From NCBI RefSeq assembly GCF_001658005.1, contig NZ_CP015987.1:1066727-1130726 (forward strand): a stretch of DNA of 64,000 nt, read 5' to 3'. Made by a program: the position numbers and the translations under genes. Origin of the DNA: Sphingobium sp. EP60837. GTDB lineage: Bacteria; Pseudomonadota; Alphaproteobacteria; Sphingomonadales; Sphingomonadaceae. Numbering within the stretch: position 1 is the stretch's first letter; every line of letters starts with the position of its first letter. Shown one piece after another: positions 52,105 through 60,696 of the stretch. The notes beneath the pieces are model-generated. The model did not search any database. It worked only from the letters and a program-made list of their open reading frames with translations, and had not been told where the DNA came from.

Positions 52105-52559
52105 CTTCTCTGCTCCGGATGAAGGTCGCCGCGAAGGGCAGCGGGTGTTCTTTCAAGGCTGTGTTGAGTGCGTTCGGGCGCGATATCGACTGCGCGCATC
52201 TTCGCCGCACCGCCTCTATACATCACATAGGCTATGATCAGGGTGACGACACCGACGATCAGAGTGGCCAGGCCCAGGTGATTGATCGCGTCCGCCAGCA
52301 AATAGGCCAAAGCCATCAACAGCACCCCCAGCCCAGCTATGCCGACGACGGCCGCTCCGGCCATCGCGCCGATGGCCGCCTTCAAATCATTGCCGGTTTC
52401 GCGAACTTCCGCCTTTATCAGGGCAAGTTGCTGTTCTGCCAGATGCGAGCCCTGGCTGGTCAAGTCGCGCAGCAGGGAAACGATATTTTCGTCTCCCGCT
52501 GTCGGCCGGTCGCCGTCTATCGGCGTGCCGGGAGAGGTGCGGTTCATCGTGTCAGTCAT
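52101..52559 (-). CDS. Phage-holin-like (DUF1469/Actino-holin type) membrane protein
   Basis: 152 residues from ATG 52559. An N-terminal helix (NIVSLLRDLTSQGSHLAEQQ, LALIKAEVRETGNDLKAAIG) is followed by two transmembrane segments (AGAAVVGIAGLGVLLMALAY; LGLATLIVGVVTLIIAYVMY). This YqjE-like family is called holin by similarity but in sphingomonads it sits in chromosomal stress operons and is unlikely to lyse cells. It overlaps both neighbours by ATGA. Confidence 0.88.
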   Translation of the reverse strand: MTDTMNRTSPGTPIDGDRPTAGDENIVSLLRDLTSQGSHLAEQQLALIKAEVRETGNDLKAAIGAMAGAAVVGIAGLGVLLMALAYLLADAINHLGLATLIVGVVTLIIAYVMYRGGAAKMRAVDIAPERTQHSLERTPAALRGDLHPEQRR

Positions 52560-53044
52560 GACACGCCACCAAAACCGGATGTAGCGGGGGACCATTGGTT
52601 CGATGCAGGTTGGAAATTCCCTCCGCTGACAGGCGTGGAAGCGGTAGCAGGCATGTTCGAAGGTTCAGCGCGGAAGATGCGGCTTGCGGCAAATCCTGCC
52701 GCCGCGCAGGTGGCCAGGAAAGTGGTGGGGTTGTTGCGCGCTATCTGGCGGATATCCTCCACCAGCTCGCGGCTATCCTTTTGCTCGACAGCGTCAGCCA
52801 ACTGCTGAATTTGGGCCGCGCCCTGCTCGAACAGGGATTTCAGCCAAGCGGGACTTTTCCCGCCGCCAAGGTCCTGCGCCGCACGATCCAGCGCGGACGC
52901 GACCGAACGGGCCTGCTCGACGGCAGGTCCTTTTCGCTGCTCGGCCTCGCTATGAAGACGTTCTGTCGCGGATGAAGTCAGTTTTTGGGCGTCGTCGCGC
53001 AATTCATTGCGCAGATCGCCTGATTGTTCTGAAGGCGGCTGCAT
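52556..53044 (-). CDS. Helical stress-operon protein (nutrient-deprivation-type)
   Basis: 162 residues from ATG 53044 (MQPPSEQSGDLRNELRDDAQ) behind GGAAGGA. It is mostly amphipathic helix with a hydrophobic C-terminal segment (PTTFLATCAAAGFAASRIF) that may anchor it. It resembles proteins annotated as nutrient-deprivation-induced in alphaproteobacteria. First gene of the operon with the holin-like and DUF3618 genes. Its promoter matches the EcfG consensus well. Confidence 0.8.
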   Translation of the reverse strand: MQPPSEQSGDLRNELRDDAQKLTSSATERLHSEAEQRKGPAVEQARSVASALDRAAQDLGGGKSPAWLKSLFEQGAAQIQQLADAVEQKDSRELVEDIRQIARNNPTTFLATCAAAGFAASRIFRAEPSNMPATASTPVSGGNFQPASNQWSPATSGFGGVS

Positions 53045-53076
53045 ATATAATCCTTCCCGTCCAATTTTACAGTCTG

Positions 53077-53101
53077 AACAGCAAGGACAGTGAAGAGTTC
53101 C
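53077..53101 (-). promoter_or_regulatory. EcfG-type general stress promoter
   Basis: On the minus strand GGAAC (53101-53097), 16 nt, TGTT (53080-53077), against the alphaproteobacterial general-stress consensus GGAAC-N16/17-CGTT. It lies 33-57 nt upstream of the operon start. Confidence 0.7.
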
Positions 53102-53236
53102 AGGTAGCACATCGCTTTGCGGCGAATTGCTAACCTAAGCTTTAATGCAAATTAGTGTCTTTGATGGAAATTGGTTCGGATGGCGACAGAAACTGTCCGC
53201 GACTTTATTGTAAGTGCTTCACTTTGGCCGCTACTT

Positions 53237-54049
53237 TCATTCCGGCAACGCAATCCGGCTATCGCCAAAGAAATCAGGCGCATTGATGAGTTTTGCCCCT
53301 GCGAAGCGAGGAGCGTCCTCATGCGTCGCCAGCCAAACCACGGTTCGCGCGGTTTCTTCCGGCTCGCGCGCTTGCGTGCCAAGACCGACATCCGATGCAG
53401 CGTCACCCCATGCGGCGCGTAGCGTGTCGGTCATGGTGAAGCCCGGTTCGATCAGGAAGGCGCTGATGCCGTCGGCGCTATGTTCGAAATTGATATAGTC
53501 CGGGATACGGTTGAAGGCTGCTTTCGGCGCAGTGTAGAACAGACCATTGTTGCCCTTCGTCGGCTCTACGGACGACAGGGTGGACATGAAGATCATGCGG
53601 CCGCCGCCTTGCTGGATCATGGCTTTGAGCACCAGACGGCTGAGGTGAAATTGATTGACGAAATTTCCCATCGTCGCCCGCTCGGCATCCGCCAGATCGA
53701 CGTCGAGGATTTTCTGCATGACGGAAGGGCCCTGGTAGATCCCGTTATTGACGAGCAGGTCTATCCGCCCGAAACGCACCAACCCCGCCTTGACCGCAGC
53801 ATCGATCGACGAACGATCGCCAAGATCAAGCCGCAGTCCGTAAGCGGTGCCGTCGGTGGCTTCTATCTCGGCAACCGTCTCTTCAACGCTGCCGGGCACC
53901 GCTACGCCGCCCATGCCGTCATGACGGCCGGTATTCGCGGCCATCGTCCGTCCAGTCACGATCACTGAAAAGCCTGCACGGCCGAGCGCCAATGCGATGA
54001 CCTTGCCGATGCCGCGCGTGGCGCCCGTGACCAAAGCCGTCTTTCTCAT
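53237..54049 (-). CDS. Short-chain dehydrogenase/reductase (SDR)
   Basis: 270 residues with GATRGIG, NNGIY, MSTLSS serine and YTAPK. ATG 54049 is preferred over 54052 for spacing from AGGAGC. The loop following the cofactor strand (MAANTGRHDGMGGVAVPGS) is longer than usual, as in SDRs close to those for steroid or polyketide alcohols. It diverges from the next SDR with 109 nt between. No substrate evidence. Confidence 0.88.
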   Translation of the reverse strand: MRKTALVTGATRGIGKVIALALGRAGFSVIVTGRTMAANTGRHDGMGGVAVPGSVEETVAEIEATDGTAYGLRLDLGDRSSIDAAVKAGLVRFGRIDLLVNNGIYQGPSVMQKILDVDLADAERATMGNFVNQFHLSRLVLKAMIQQGGGRMIFMSTLSSVEPTKGNNGLFYTAPKAAFNRIPDYINFEHSADGISAFLIEPGFTMTDTLRAAWGDAASDVGLGTQAREPEETARTVVWLATHEDAPRFAGAKLINAPDFFGDSRIALPE

Positions 54050-54158
54050 CATCCGCTCCTACCCGTCTTTTTTTGCTGCAGAGGCTGTGCCATCGTGATT
54101 ATGATAATACAATAGAGTGTGCAATTAATGCCGCGCGCAAAGCGGTGAGGAGAGTGAG

Positions 54159-54959
54159 ATGACAGAAGGCAGACTGGCCGGCAGGGCGGCGATGATTACC
54201 GGCGCAGGCGACGGCATTGGCGAGGGTATGGCCCGCCGGTTCGCAGCGGAAGGCGCCGCCGTTCTGGTCGCGGATATCGACGAGGAGAAGGGCGAAGCCG
54301 TGGCGCGCGCTCTTCGGGAGATGGGCACGCGCGCCGCTTTCCGGCGCTGTGACGTAACGGATCGCGCGATGATCACCGGCGTTGTCGCGGCCTGTGTCGA
54401 GGAGTTCGGCTCGATCGATATCCTGGTCAACAACGCCTACCGCGGTGCGGGCATGAGCCGTATCGAAACCAAGAGCGACGAATTGTTCGCCGCCAGTTTG
54501 AACATCAATCTCTATGCGGTGAAATGGTCGATGGAGGCCGCCTTCCCCCATATGCGTCAGCGCGGGTGGGGCAGGGTGATCAATATCGGCTCGCTGAATG
54601 GCGTGAACGCCCATATGGGCAGCGCCGAATATAATGTCGGCAAGGAGGCCCTGCGCGCTTACACCCGCAGCGCGGCGCGCGAATGGGCGCCTTATGGCAT
54701 CTGCGCCAACATCATTTGTCCCGCAGCCGTTTCCGCCAGTTACCGCAAGTTCCAGGCGATGCAGCCTGAAGTCGCGAAGGCAAGTGCCGCCGTTAATCCC
54801 ATGGGCCGCATGGGCGATCCGGAGAAAGACATTGGCGGCGTCGCCCTGTTTCTGGCGAGCGAAGATGCGCGCTATCTGACGGGAAACACGCTGTTCGTGG
54901 ACGGCGGCGCGCACATCAATGGCGTGGTCTGGATACCGGATTACGGCCCCGAAGAGTGA
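54159..54959 (+). CDS. Short-chain dehydrogenase/reductase (SDR)
   Basis: 266 residues with GAGDGIG, NNAYRG, NIGSLNG and YNVGK, C-terminal TGNTLFVDGGAH. ATG 54159 follows GGAGAG. Divergent from the SDR at 53237. It may act with its divergent partner as an oxidation/reduction pair; a regulator is not visible nearby. Confidence 0.9.
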   Translation: MTEGRLAGRAAMITGAGDGIGEGMARRFAAEGAAVLVADIDEEKGEAVARALREMGTRAAFRRCDVTDRAMITGVVAACVEEFGSIDILVNNAYRGAGMSRIETKSDELFAASLNINLYAVKWSMEAAFPHMRQRGWGRVINIGSLNGVNAHMGSAEYNVGKEALRAYTRSAAREWAPYGICANIICPAAVSASYRKFQAMQPEVAKASAAVNPMGRMGDPEKDIGGVALFLASEDARYLTGNTLFVDGGAHINGVVWIPDYGPEE

Positions 54960-55025
54960 AGCTATAACCTCCCCTTATATCCATGAGGAGAGGATAGGGG
55001 CGCGCCGTTCCGCCTTCGCTTATGC

Positions 55026-56405
55026 ATGCAGCTAAATAGTCGCCTGGAAAGAGAGCGCCCCTTGAAACGTCACCCCCTGCTGGCAGCCTTTGCCTTTCTG
55101 TCTTCCTCCACGCTGCTCGCGCCTGCCGCACGGTCCGCACCTGTCGAGGACAAGGCGGCGATCAATGCCGTTCTCGACAAGAATATCGCCGGGCTGGAGG
55201 CGCTTTATCGCGATCTCCATCAGCATCCCGAGCTGGGTTTCCAGGAACAGCGCACCGCGAAGATCCTCGCAACCAAGATGCGCGCGCTGGGCTTCGACGT
55301 CACGGAAAAGGTCGGCGGCACCGGCATCGTCGCCATCTACCGCAATGGGGCGGGACCAGTAACGCTGGTGCGCACCGACATGGACGCGCTGCCGATGGAG
55401 GAGAAGACCGGGCTGCCCTTCGCCAGCAAGGCGCAGGCGGTGCTGGACGGCAAGCAGAGCTTCGTCGCCCATAGCTGCGGCCACGACACGCACATGGCCT
55501 GGTGGGTCGGCACCGCGCAGGTCCTGCTGTCGATGAAGGACCGATGGAAAGGCACCCTCGTCTTCATCGCGCAACCGGCCGAGGAAGTGCTGGGCGGCGC
55601 GAGCGCGATGCTGAAGGACGGGCTGCTGACCCGTTTTCCCAAGCCCGACTATGCCCTGGCGGCCCATGTGGGCGGCGGCATGCCAACGGGCAGCCTCGTG
55701 CTGAAAGAAGGGACTATCCTGTCCGCTTCCGACGCGCTGGAGATTGTTTTCCACGGCAAGGGCGCGCACGGTTCGGCTCCCAGTTCGTCGATCGACCCCG
55801 TCGTCATGGGCGCGCATTTCGTCAGCGATGTGCAAAGCGTCGTCAGCCGTCAGAAGGAGGCGGCGACCTTCGGCGTGATCACGGTTGGCGCGTTCCAGGC
55901 GGGCAGCGTGGGCAACATCATTCCCGATGAGGCGCGCCTGCGGCTGAGCCTTCGCTCCTTCACGCCACAAGTGCGCGGCCTGCTCATGAACGGCGTTGAA
56001 AAGACGGCGCAGGCGGTCTCGATGATGGCGGGTGCGCCAGCCCCGACGATCACGCGTATCAACGGTTCGGCGGCGACCTATAATGATCCCGCCCTGCTTA
56101 CGCGGCTCACGCCCGCCCTCAAAAGCGCGTTTGGCCAGGGCGTGGTCGCCATTCCGGCCAGCGCTCCTGGTTTTTCAGGAAGCGAGGATTTCTCCGAACT
56201 GGCCGCCCAGGGCATCCCGTCTGCCTATCTGATGATTGGCGGGGACACGCCTGAAAAGCTGGCAGAATATAAAGCCAAAGGGGTGTCGCCGCCGACCAAT
56301 CACTCACCACTATTCGCACCCGCTGCCGCCCGCGCGATCCGCAGCGGCGCGACGGCGCTTGCCTTGTCGGTCCTCACCCTCAACGGCTCGCAAAAGCAGC
56401 AGTAA
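55026..56405 (+). CDS. Exported M20-family amidohydrolase
   Basis: Up to 459 residues. An N-terminal signal sequence (HPLLAAFAFLSSSTLLAPAARSAP) is followed by the M20/hippurate-hydrolase body: RDLHQHPELGFQE, TDMDALPMEE, HSCGHDTHMA (metal binding) and PAEEVLGGASAM. ATG 55026 has no good ribosome site; TTG 55062 behind GAGAG is a credible alternative. The family removes acyl groups from amino acids. Periplasmic location suggests use of N-acyl amino acids or peptides from outside. Confidence 0.9.
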   Translation: MQLNSRLERERPLKRHPLLAAFAFLSSSTLLAPAARSAPVEDKAAINAVLDKNIAGLEALYRDLHQHPELGFQEQRTAKILATKMRALGFDVTEKVGGTGIVAIYRNGAGPVTLVRTDMDALPMEEKTGLPFASKAQAVLDGKQSFVAHSCGHDTHMAWWVGTAQVLLSMKDRWKGTLVFIAQPAEEVLGGASAMLKDGLLTRFPKPDYALAAHVGGGMPTGSLVLKEGTILSASDALEIVFHGKGAHGSAPSSSIDPVVMGAHFVSDVQSVVSRQKEAATFGVITVGAFQAGSVGNIIPDEARLRLSLRSFTPQVRGLLMNGVEKTAQAVSMMAGAPAPTITRINGSAATYNDPALLTRLTPALKSAFGQGVVAIPASAPGFSGSEDFSELAAQGIPSAYLMIGGDTPEKLAEYKAKGVSPPTNHSPLFAPAAARAIRSGATALALSVLTLNGSQKQQ

Positions 56406-56484
56406 GGGAGCTTGAAGAGACGGCCGTCATCGCCCAATTAAGGGCTACTCCTCGCCCCCAGGGCATCCCTAACCAAGAGTAGCC

Positions 56485-58521
56485 ATGACCGCCGCCAATC
56501 CCCTGCTTGCCGACCGCGACCTTCCCGACTTCGCCGCCATCCAGGCGGCTCATGTGGTGCCCGCGATAGAGGAGGCGATCGAGCAGCATCACGCCGCGAT
56601 TGCGGAAATTACCGCGTCTCAAGCCGATGATTTCGCCAGCGTCATCCTGGCAGCGGAGCGCGCCGATTTCCTGCTGTCGCGCACCTGGTCGCCGATCGGC
56701 CATCTGGCCTCGGTCGCGGACACGCCGGAACTGCGAGAGGCGCATGCCGCCGCTCAGGCGCTGATGACCGCCTACCTCATGGAAGCTGGCCAAAACCGCG
56801 CCCATCATGATGCCGTCGCGCGGGTCGCCGCCCGCCCGGACTTCGCGGATCTGCCCCCGGCTCGCAGACGCGCGGTCGAACTGGCCATGCGCGGTTTCCG
56901 CCTGGCCGGCGTCGCGTTGGAAGGCGCAGCGCGCCAGCGTTTCCTCGACATCGGCGTGGCGCTCAGCGACCTAAGCACCCGTTTCGGCAATGCCGTCCTC
57001 GACGCCACCGAAGCCTGGAGCGAGCATATCACGGACGAAGCCGCCTTGGCGGGTGTGCCCGGCAGCGACAAGGCGATCCTCGCCGCCTATGCGCAGGAAA
57101 AGGGCTTGCCGGGTTGGCTCGTCACCCTGCGTCAGCCCAGCGTGCTCGCCATTCTGCTCCATGCAAAGGACCGGGCCCTGCGCGAACGGGTCTATCGTGC
57201 CCATAATACCCGCGCGTCGGACCAGGCAGACGATCCCAGCCATGACAATAGCGAGCGGATCGACGCCATCATGGCCCTGCGCCACGAAGCCGCGCAGATC
57301 CTGGGCTTTGCCGATGCAGCCGCCCATTCGCTGGAAACCAAGATGGCTGCGGACGCCGACGAAGCGCTCGCCTTCCTGGCCGACCTTGCGCAGCGCGCGC
57401 GGCCGATCGGTGAAAAGGAACTGGAAGAAGCCCGCGCCTTCGCAGCCGAGCATCTAGATCTGCATGACATCCTGCCATGGGACCTGTCCTATGTCGCCGA
57501 AGCCATGCGCCGCACGCTCCACGGCGTCGATCAGGAAGCGCTAAAGGCGTATTTCCCCCTCCCCCGCGTACTTGCCGGGACGCAAGGGTTGATCGAGCGG
57601 CTGTTTGGCGTCCGCCTGACGCCTCGCGCCGATGTATCCACATGGCACCCCGACGTCCTCTTCTACGATGTGCTGGACGGGCAGGGCGAACTGGTCGCAG
57701 GCGTCTATCTTGACCTGTTCGCGCGCGCCGGAAAGCGGGGTGGGGCATGGATGGATGTCTGCCGGTCGCGCTTCCTGGACGCTGACCGTTTTCACCGCCC
57801 GGTCGCCTACCTGACCACCAACTTCGCGCCGCCCGCAGGCGACCGTCCCTCGCTCGTCACCCATAATGATGTGGTGACGTTGTTCCACGAATTCGGCCAT
57901 GTGCTGCATCATCTGTTGACCGAGGTCGATCTGCCGTCGGTCGGAGGCATTTCGGGCGTGGAGTGGGATGCGGTGGAACTGCCCAGCCAGTTTATGGAGA
58001 ATTTCGCCTGGGAAAAGGACACGCTGATCGGCTTGTCCGGCCATGTGGATAGCGGTGAGCCCTTGCCGGAGGAACTGTTCGACCGGCTCCTCGCCGCGCG
58101 TCAGTTCCAGGCTGGCTTAGCCCTGCTGCGCCAGATCGAATTTGCGACCTTCGACCTGCTGCTCCACCGCGATTATGATCCGGCGCAGGGCGCGCGGGTG
58201 ACGCAGATGCTGGACCAGGTGCGCGCGGCCGTGGCGGTCGTCCACCCACCCGAATGGAACCGCTTCGCCCATGCCTTCAGCCATATCTTCGCTGGCGGCT
58301 ATGCAGCGGGCTATTATTCCTATCTCTGGGCCGAACTGCTGTCGGCCGACGCATTCGAAATTTTCTCTCACGCCGATGTTCCGGGTGGAGGCGCAAGCGC
58401 CTTCCGCCGCGAAATATTGGCGGCGGGGGCGAGCCGTCCGGCCGCGGAGAATTTCCAGGCATTTGCGGGGCGTCCGCCACAGGTCGATGCGTTGCTGCGC
58501 TCGCGCGGTCTCGCAGCCTGA
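56485..58521 (+). CDS. M3-family metallopeptidase (oligopeptidase A/Dcp type)
   Basis: 678 residues, family-typical. The zinc motif is H468-E469-F-G-H472 in FHEFGHVLHHLL, with GVEWDAVELPSQFMENFAWE following as the third-ligand region. There is no signal peptide, so it is cytoplasmic. It degrades short peptides, for example signal-peptide fragments. Its 3' end shares a hairpin with the converging EF-G-like gene. Confidence 0.92.
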   Translation: MTAANPLLADRDLPDFAAIQAAHVVPAIEEAIEQHHAAIAEITASQADDFASVILAAERADFLLSRTWSPIGHLASVADTPELREAHAAAQALMTAYLMEAGQNRAHHDAVARVAARPDFADLPPARRRAVELAMRGFRLAGVALEGAARQRFLDIGVALSDLSTRFGNAVLDATEAWSEHITDEAALAGVPGSDKAILAAYAQEKGLPGWLVTLRQPSVLAILLHAKDRALRERVYRAHNTRASDQADDPSHDNSERIDAIMALRHEAAQILGFADAAAHSLETKMAADADEALAFLADLAQRARPIGEKELEEARAFAAEHLDLHDILPWDLSYVAEAMRRTLHGVDQEALKAYFPLPRVLAGTQGLIERLFGVRLTPRADVSTWHPDVLFYDVLDGQGELVAGVYLDLFARAGKRGGAWMDVCRSRFLDADRFHRPVAYLTTNFAPPAGDRPSLVTHNDVVTLFHEFGHVLHHLLTEVDLPSVGGISGVEWDAVELPSQFMENFAWEKDTLIGLSGHVDSGEPLPEELFDRLLAARQFQAGLALLRQIEFATFDLLLHRDYDPAQGARVTQMLDQVRAAVAVVHPPEWNRFAHAFSHIFAGGYAAGYYSYLWAELLSADAFEIFSHADVPGGGASAFRREILAAGASRPAAENFQAFAGRPPQVDALLRSRGLAA

Positions 58522-58530
58522 AAGCAGAAC

Positions 58531-58553
58531 GGAGCCGGTGTCAGGCCGGCTCC
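58531..58553. terminator. Hairpin at converging gene ends
   Basis: GGAGCCGG, 7-nt loop, CCGGCTCC, overlapping the EF-G-like stop codon; no clear T-run on plus (TTGACC). Confidence 0.5.
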
Positions 58554-60565
58554 TTGACCCGCTGCACGATGCTGCTCGCAAGTTTGGGCGCGACTTCGGC
58601 GAGATGATCGAAATGCGCCTGAAAATGCGCCATGCCCTGGCTCATGGAGCGGATTTCCGCTTCCAACCCTTGCAAGCCCGCCTCGGGCAGCAGCACTTCG
58701 ACAATGTCCCAACCTGACCAGCCCTCCCGGCTCGTCATCCTCAGCATCTGGCCCCGGCGGCTCGCGACTGCGGAGGTGATGCGAGAAGTGGCCGCGCCGG
58801 GCGCCATGATCGTGACATGCGCGATCGGCTCCAACAGATAGGGTGAGGCGGCAGCGAGCGCATCGGCCATCGCGATCCGCCCGGCGGTGCGGAAAGCAAG
58901 TTCGGAACTATCGACGCTGTGGAAAGACCCATCGATCAATGTCGCCGCGACATCGACGACCGGAAAGCCCAGCGGCCCCTTGGCGAGGGCATCATACATG
59001 CCCTTTTCGACGGCCGGTATCCACTGCTTCGGGATCGCGCCGCCGGTAATCCGCTCTTCGAACCGGACGCCTTCGCCCCGGTCGAGTGGCCGCACTTCCA
59101 TCACCACATCGCCAAACTGGCCATGGCCGCCCGATTGCTTTTTATGCCGCCCGCGCTGCGTAACGGTCTTTCGGATCGACTCCTTGTACGCGATGGTGGG
59201 GGTCTGAACCAACACGGCGACGCCATAACGGCGTTTCAGTCGCCCGAGCGCGACATTGAGATGCTCGTCACTCACGCCATGGAGCAGCGTCTCGCGGGAT
59301 GCTTCGTCCTGCGCCCAATGCAGCGCATGATCTTCCTCGGCCATCCTGTTGAGCGCGGTGGAAAGGCGCACTTCATCCTTATGATCCTTCGCGGCGATCG
59401 CCAGCGCGCAATTGGTCTGGGGCCGATCCGCTGTCAGGCCCGCGCCGCCCGGTTTGCAGCCGATACCAAGCAGATCGCCCGCCTGGGCGCTGTCCACCTT
59501 CGCAATGCCCACGATCGCGCCCGGTTCGGCGGAGGCGATCTTGCTGGTCGTAGAGCCCTGAATCGCGAATATGCCGCCAGCGCGCATTGATTGGCCCGCA
59601 GCGTCCTGCAACTCCGCGCCGTCGGCCATCTGCCTGCCGAACAGCCGCGCGATCGCCAGCCTTCCAACCGTCGCAGCATGCGAAACTTTCAGTATCTGGG
59701 CCCCAGCGCCTTCGATGCCCAATCGCTCCGCCGTCTGTCCGGCTGTGGGTGTATCGTGACGCAGCATCTTCAACAGCCGCCTGATGCCAAAGCCGTTGGC
59801 GGCCGACCCGAACAGCACCGGGACGATCAGGCCGCTCGCCGTTTCCTGTGCCAGATCGGCGAAGATGGTCTGAAGGCTCGGCTGCTCATCAGACAGAAGC
59901 TGTTCCAGCAGGGCATCGTCATGATCGGCCAGTTGCTCCAGCATATGGAAGCGCGCGGCGCTCTCATCATCCTTCATGTCCTCGGCAAGGGCGATCTGCT
60001 GCGATGGCTTGCCTGCTTCATAATGATAGGCGCGTTCCAGCGCGAGATCGACAAAGCCATCGACGCGCTCTCCGGACCTGATGGGTATCTGCCGCGCCAC
60101 CAGAGCGGCGCTGCTCATCGGTGCCAGGGCGGCCAACAGCTCCTGGATGCTACCGCGGGCCTGCTCGATCTTGTTGACGAAGAGCGCGTGGGGCACGCCC
60201 GCCTGCTCCAGTTTCCGCAAGGCGGGTTCCGCCAGTGGCGCGCGCGCCGGATCGGGATCAATGACGACGATCGCAAGATCAACGGCGTTAAGGGCTATCT
60301 CCGCGTCCCCAGCGAAACTCGGCGACCCCGGGACGTCGATCAGGGTGAATCGATCACCCATCCATTCGAAGTGCGACAGGTTCAATTCGGTCGAGCTGCC
60401 ACGTTCCCGCGCTTCGGGACTCGCATCGCCAACGCTGCTGCCGGCCTCTACCGATCCTTGGCGGGGGATCGCGCCCGTCGTGAACAATATTGCTTCCGCG
60501 AGTGTGGTTTTTCCCGCTCCGGCGGGGCCGATCAGCGCAATGGAGCGCGATTCAGTGCCGCTCAT
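58541..60565 (-). CDS. Divergent EF-G paralog (EF-G-like GTPase)
   Basis: 674 residues from ATG 60565 behind GGAGAGCAAGG; a longer in-frame start at 60865 would overlap the kinase gene. EF-G domains I-V are recognisable: P-loop GPAGAGKT (13-20), DVPG (G3), NKIE (G4), then KSIRKTV-like and HGQFGDVVMEV. Switch I, normally RGITI, reads ERGSSTELNLSHF, and G4 has NKxE instead of NKxD. These changes place it in the non-canonical EF-G-like group of unknown role, not the essential translocase. Confidence 0.88.
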   Translation of the reverse strand: MSGTESRSIALIGPAGAGKTTLAEAILFTTGAIPRQGSVEAGSSVGDASPEARERGSSTELNLSHFEWMGDRFTLIDVPGSPSFAGDAEIALNAVDLAIVVIDPDPARAPLAEPALRKLEQAGVPHALFVNKIEQARGSIQELLAALAPMSSAALVARQIPIRSGERVDGFVDLALERAYHYEAGKPSQQIALAEDMKDDESAARFHMLEQLADHDDALLEQLLSDEQPSLQTIFADLAQETASGLIVPVLFGSAANGFGIRRLLKMLRHDTPTAGQTAERLGIEGAGAQILKVSHAATVGRLAIARLFGRQMADGAELQDAAGQSMRAGGIFAIQGSTTSKIASAEPGAIVGIAKVDSAQAGDLLGIGCKPGGAGLTADRPQTNCALAIAAKDHKDEVRLSTALNRMAEEDHALHWAQDEASRETLLHGVSDEHLNVALGRLKRRYGVAVLVQTPTIAYKESIRKTVTQRGRHKKQSGGHGQFGDVVMEVRPLDRGEGVRFEERITGGAIPKQWIPAVEKGMYDALAKGPLGFPVVDVAATLIDGSFHSVDSSELAFRTAGRIAMADALAAASPYLLEPIAHVTIMAPGAATSRITSAVASRRGQMLRMTSREGWSGWDIVEVLLPEAGLQGLEAEIRSMSQGMAHFQAHFDHLAEVAPKLASSIVQRVKEPA

Positions 60566-60696
60566 CCTTGCTCTCCTCATCCATCTTTCTTGGCGAAGAC
60601 GGTTGTCTGCGGGAGCGATGTTCTGCCTATCTCGTGTCGAACGCAAGAGGGGGCTGCGGTCAAACTGCCCCTTGCCCCCACGGGCGAAAGGATGGG

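Noticed and set aside
52101..52559. Prophage remnant because of the holin-like gene
   Set aside because: No other phage gene nearby; the family occurs in chromosomal stress operons.
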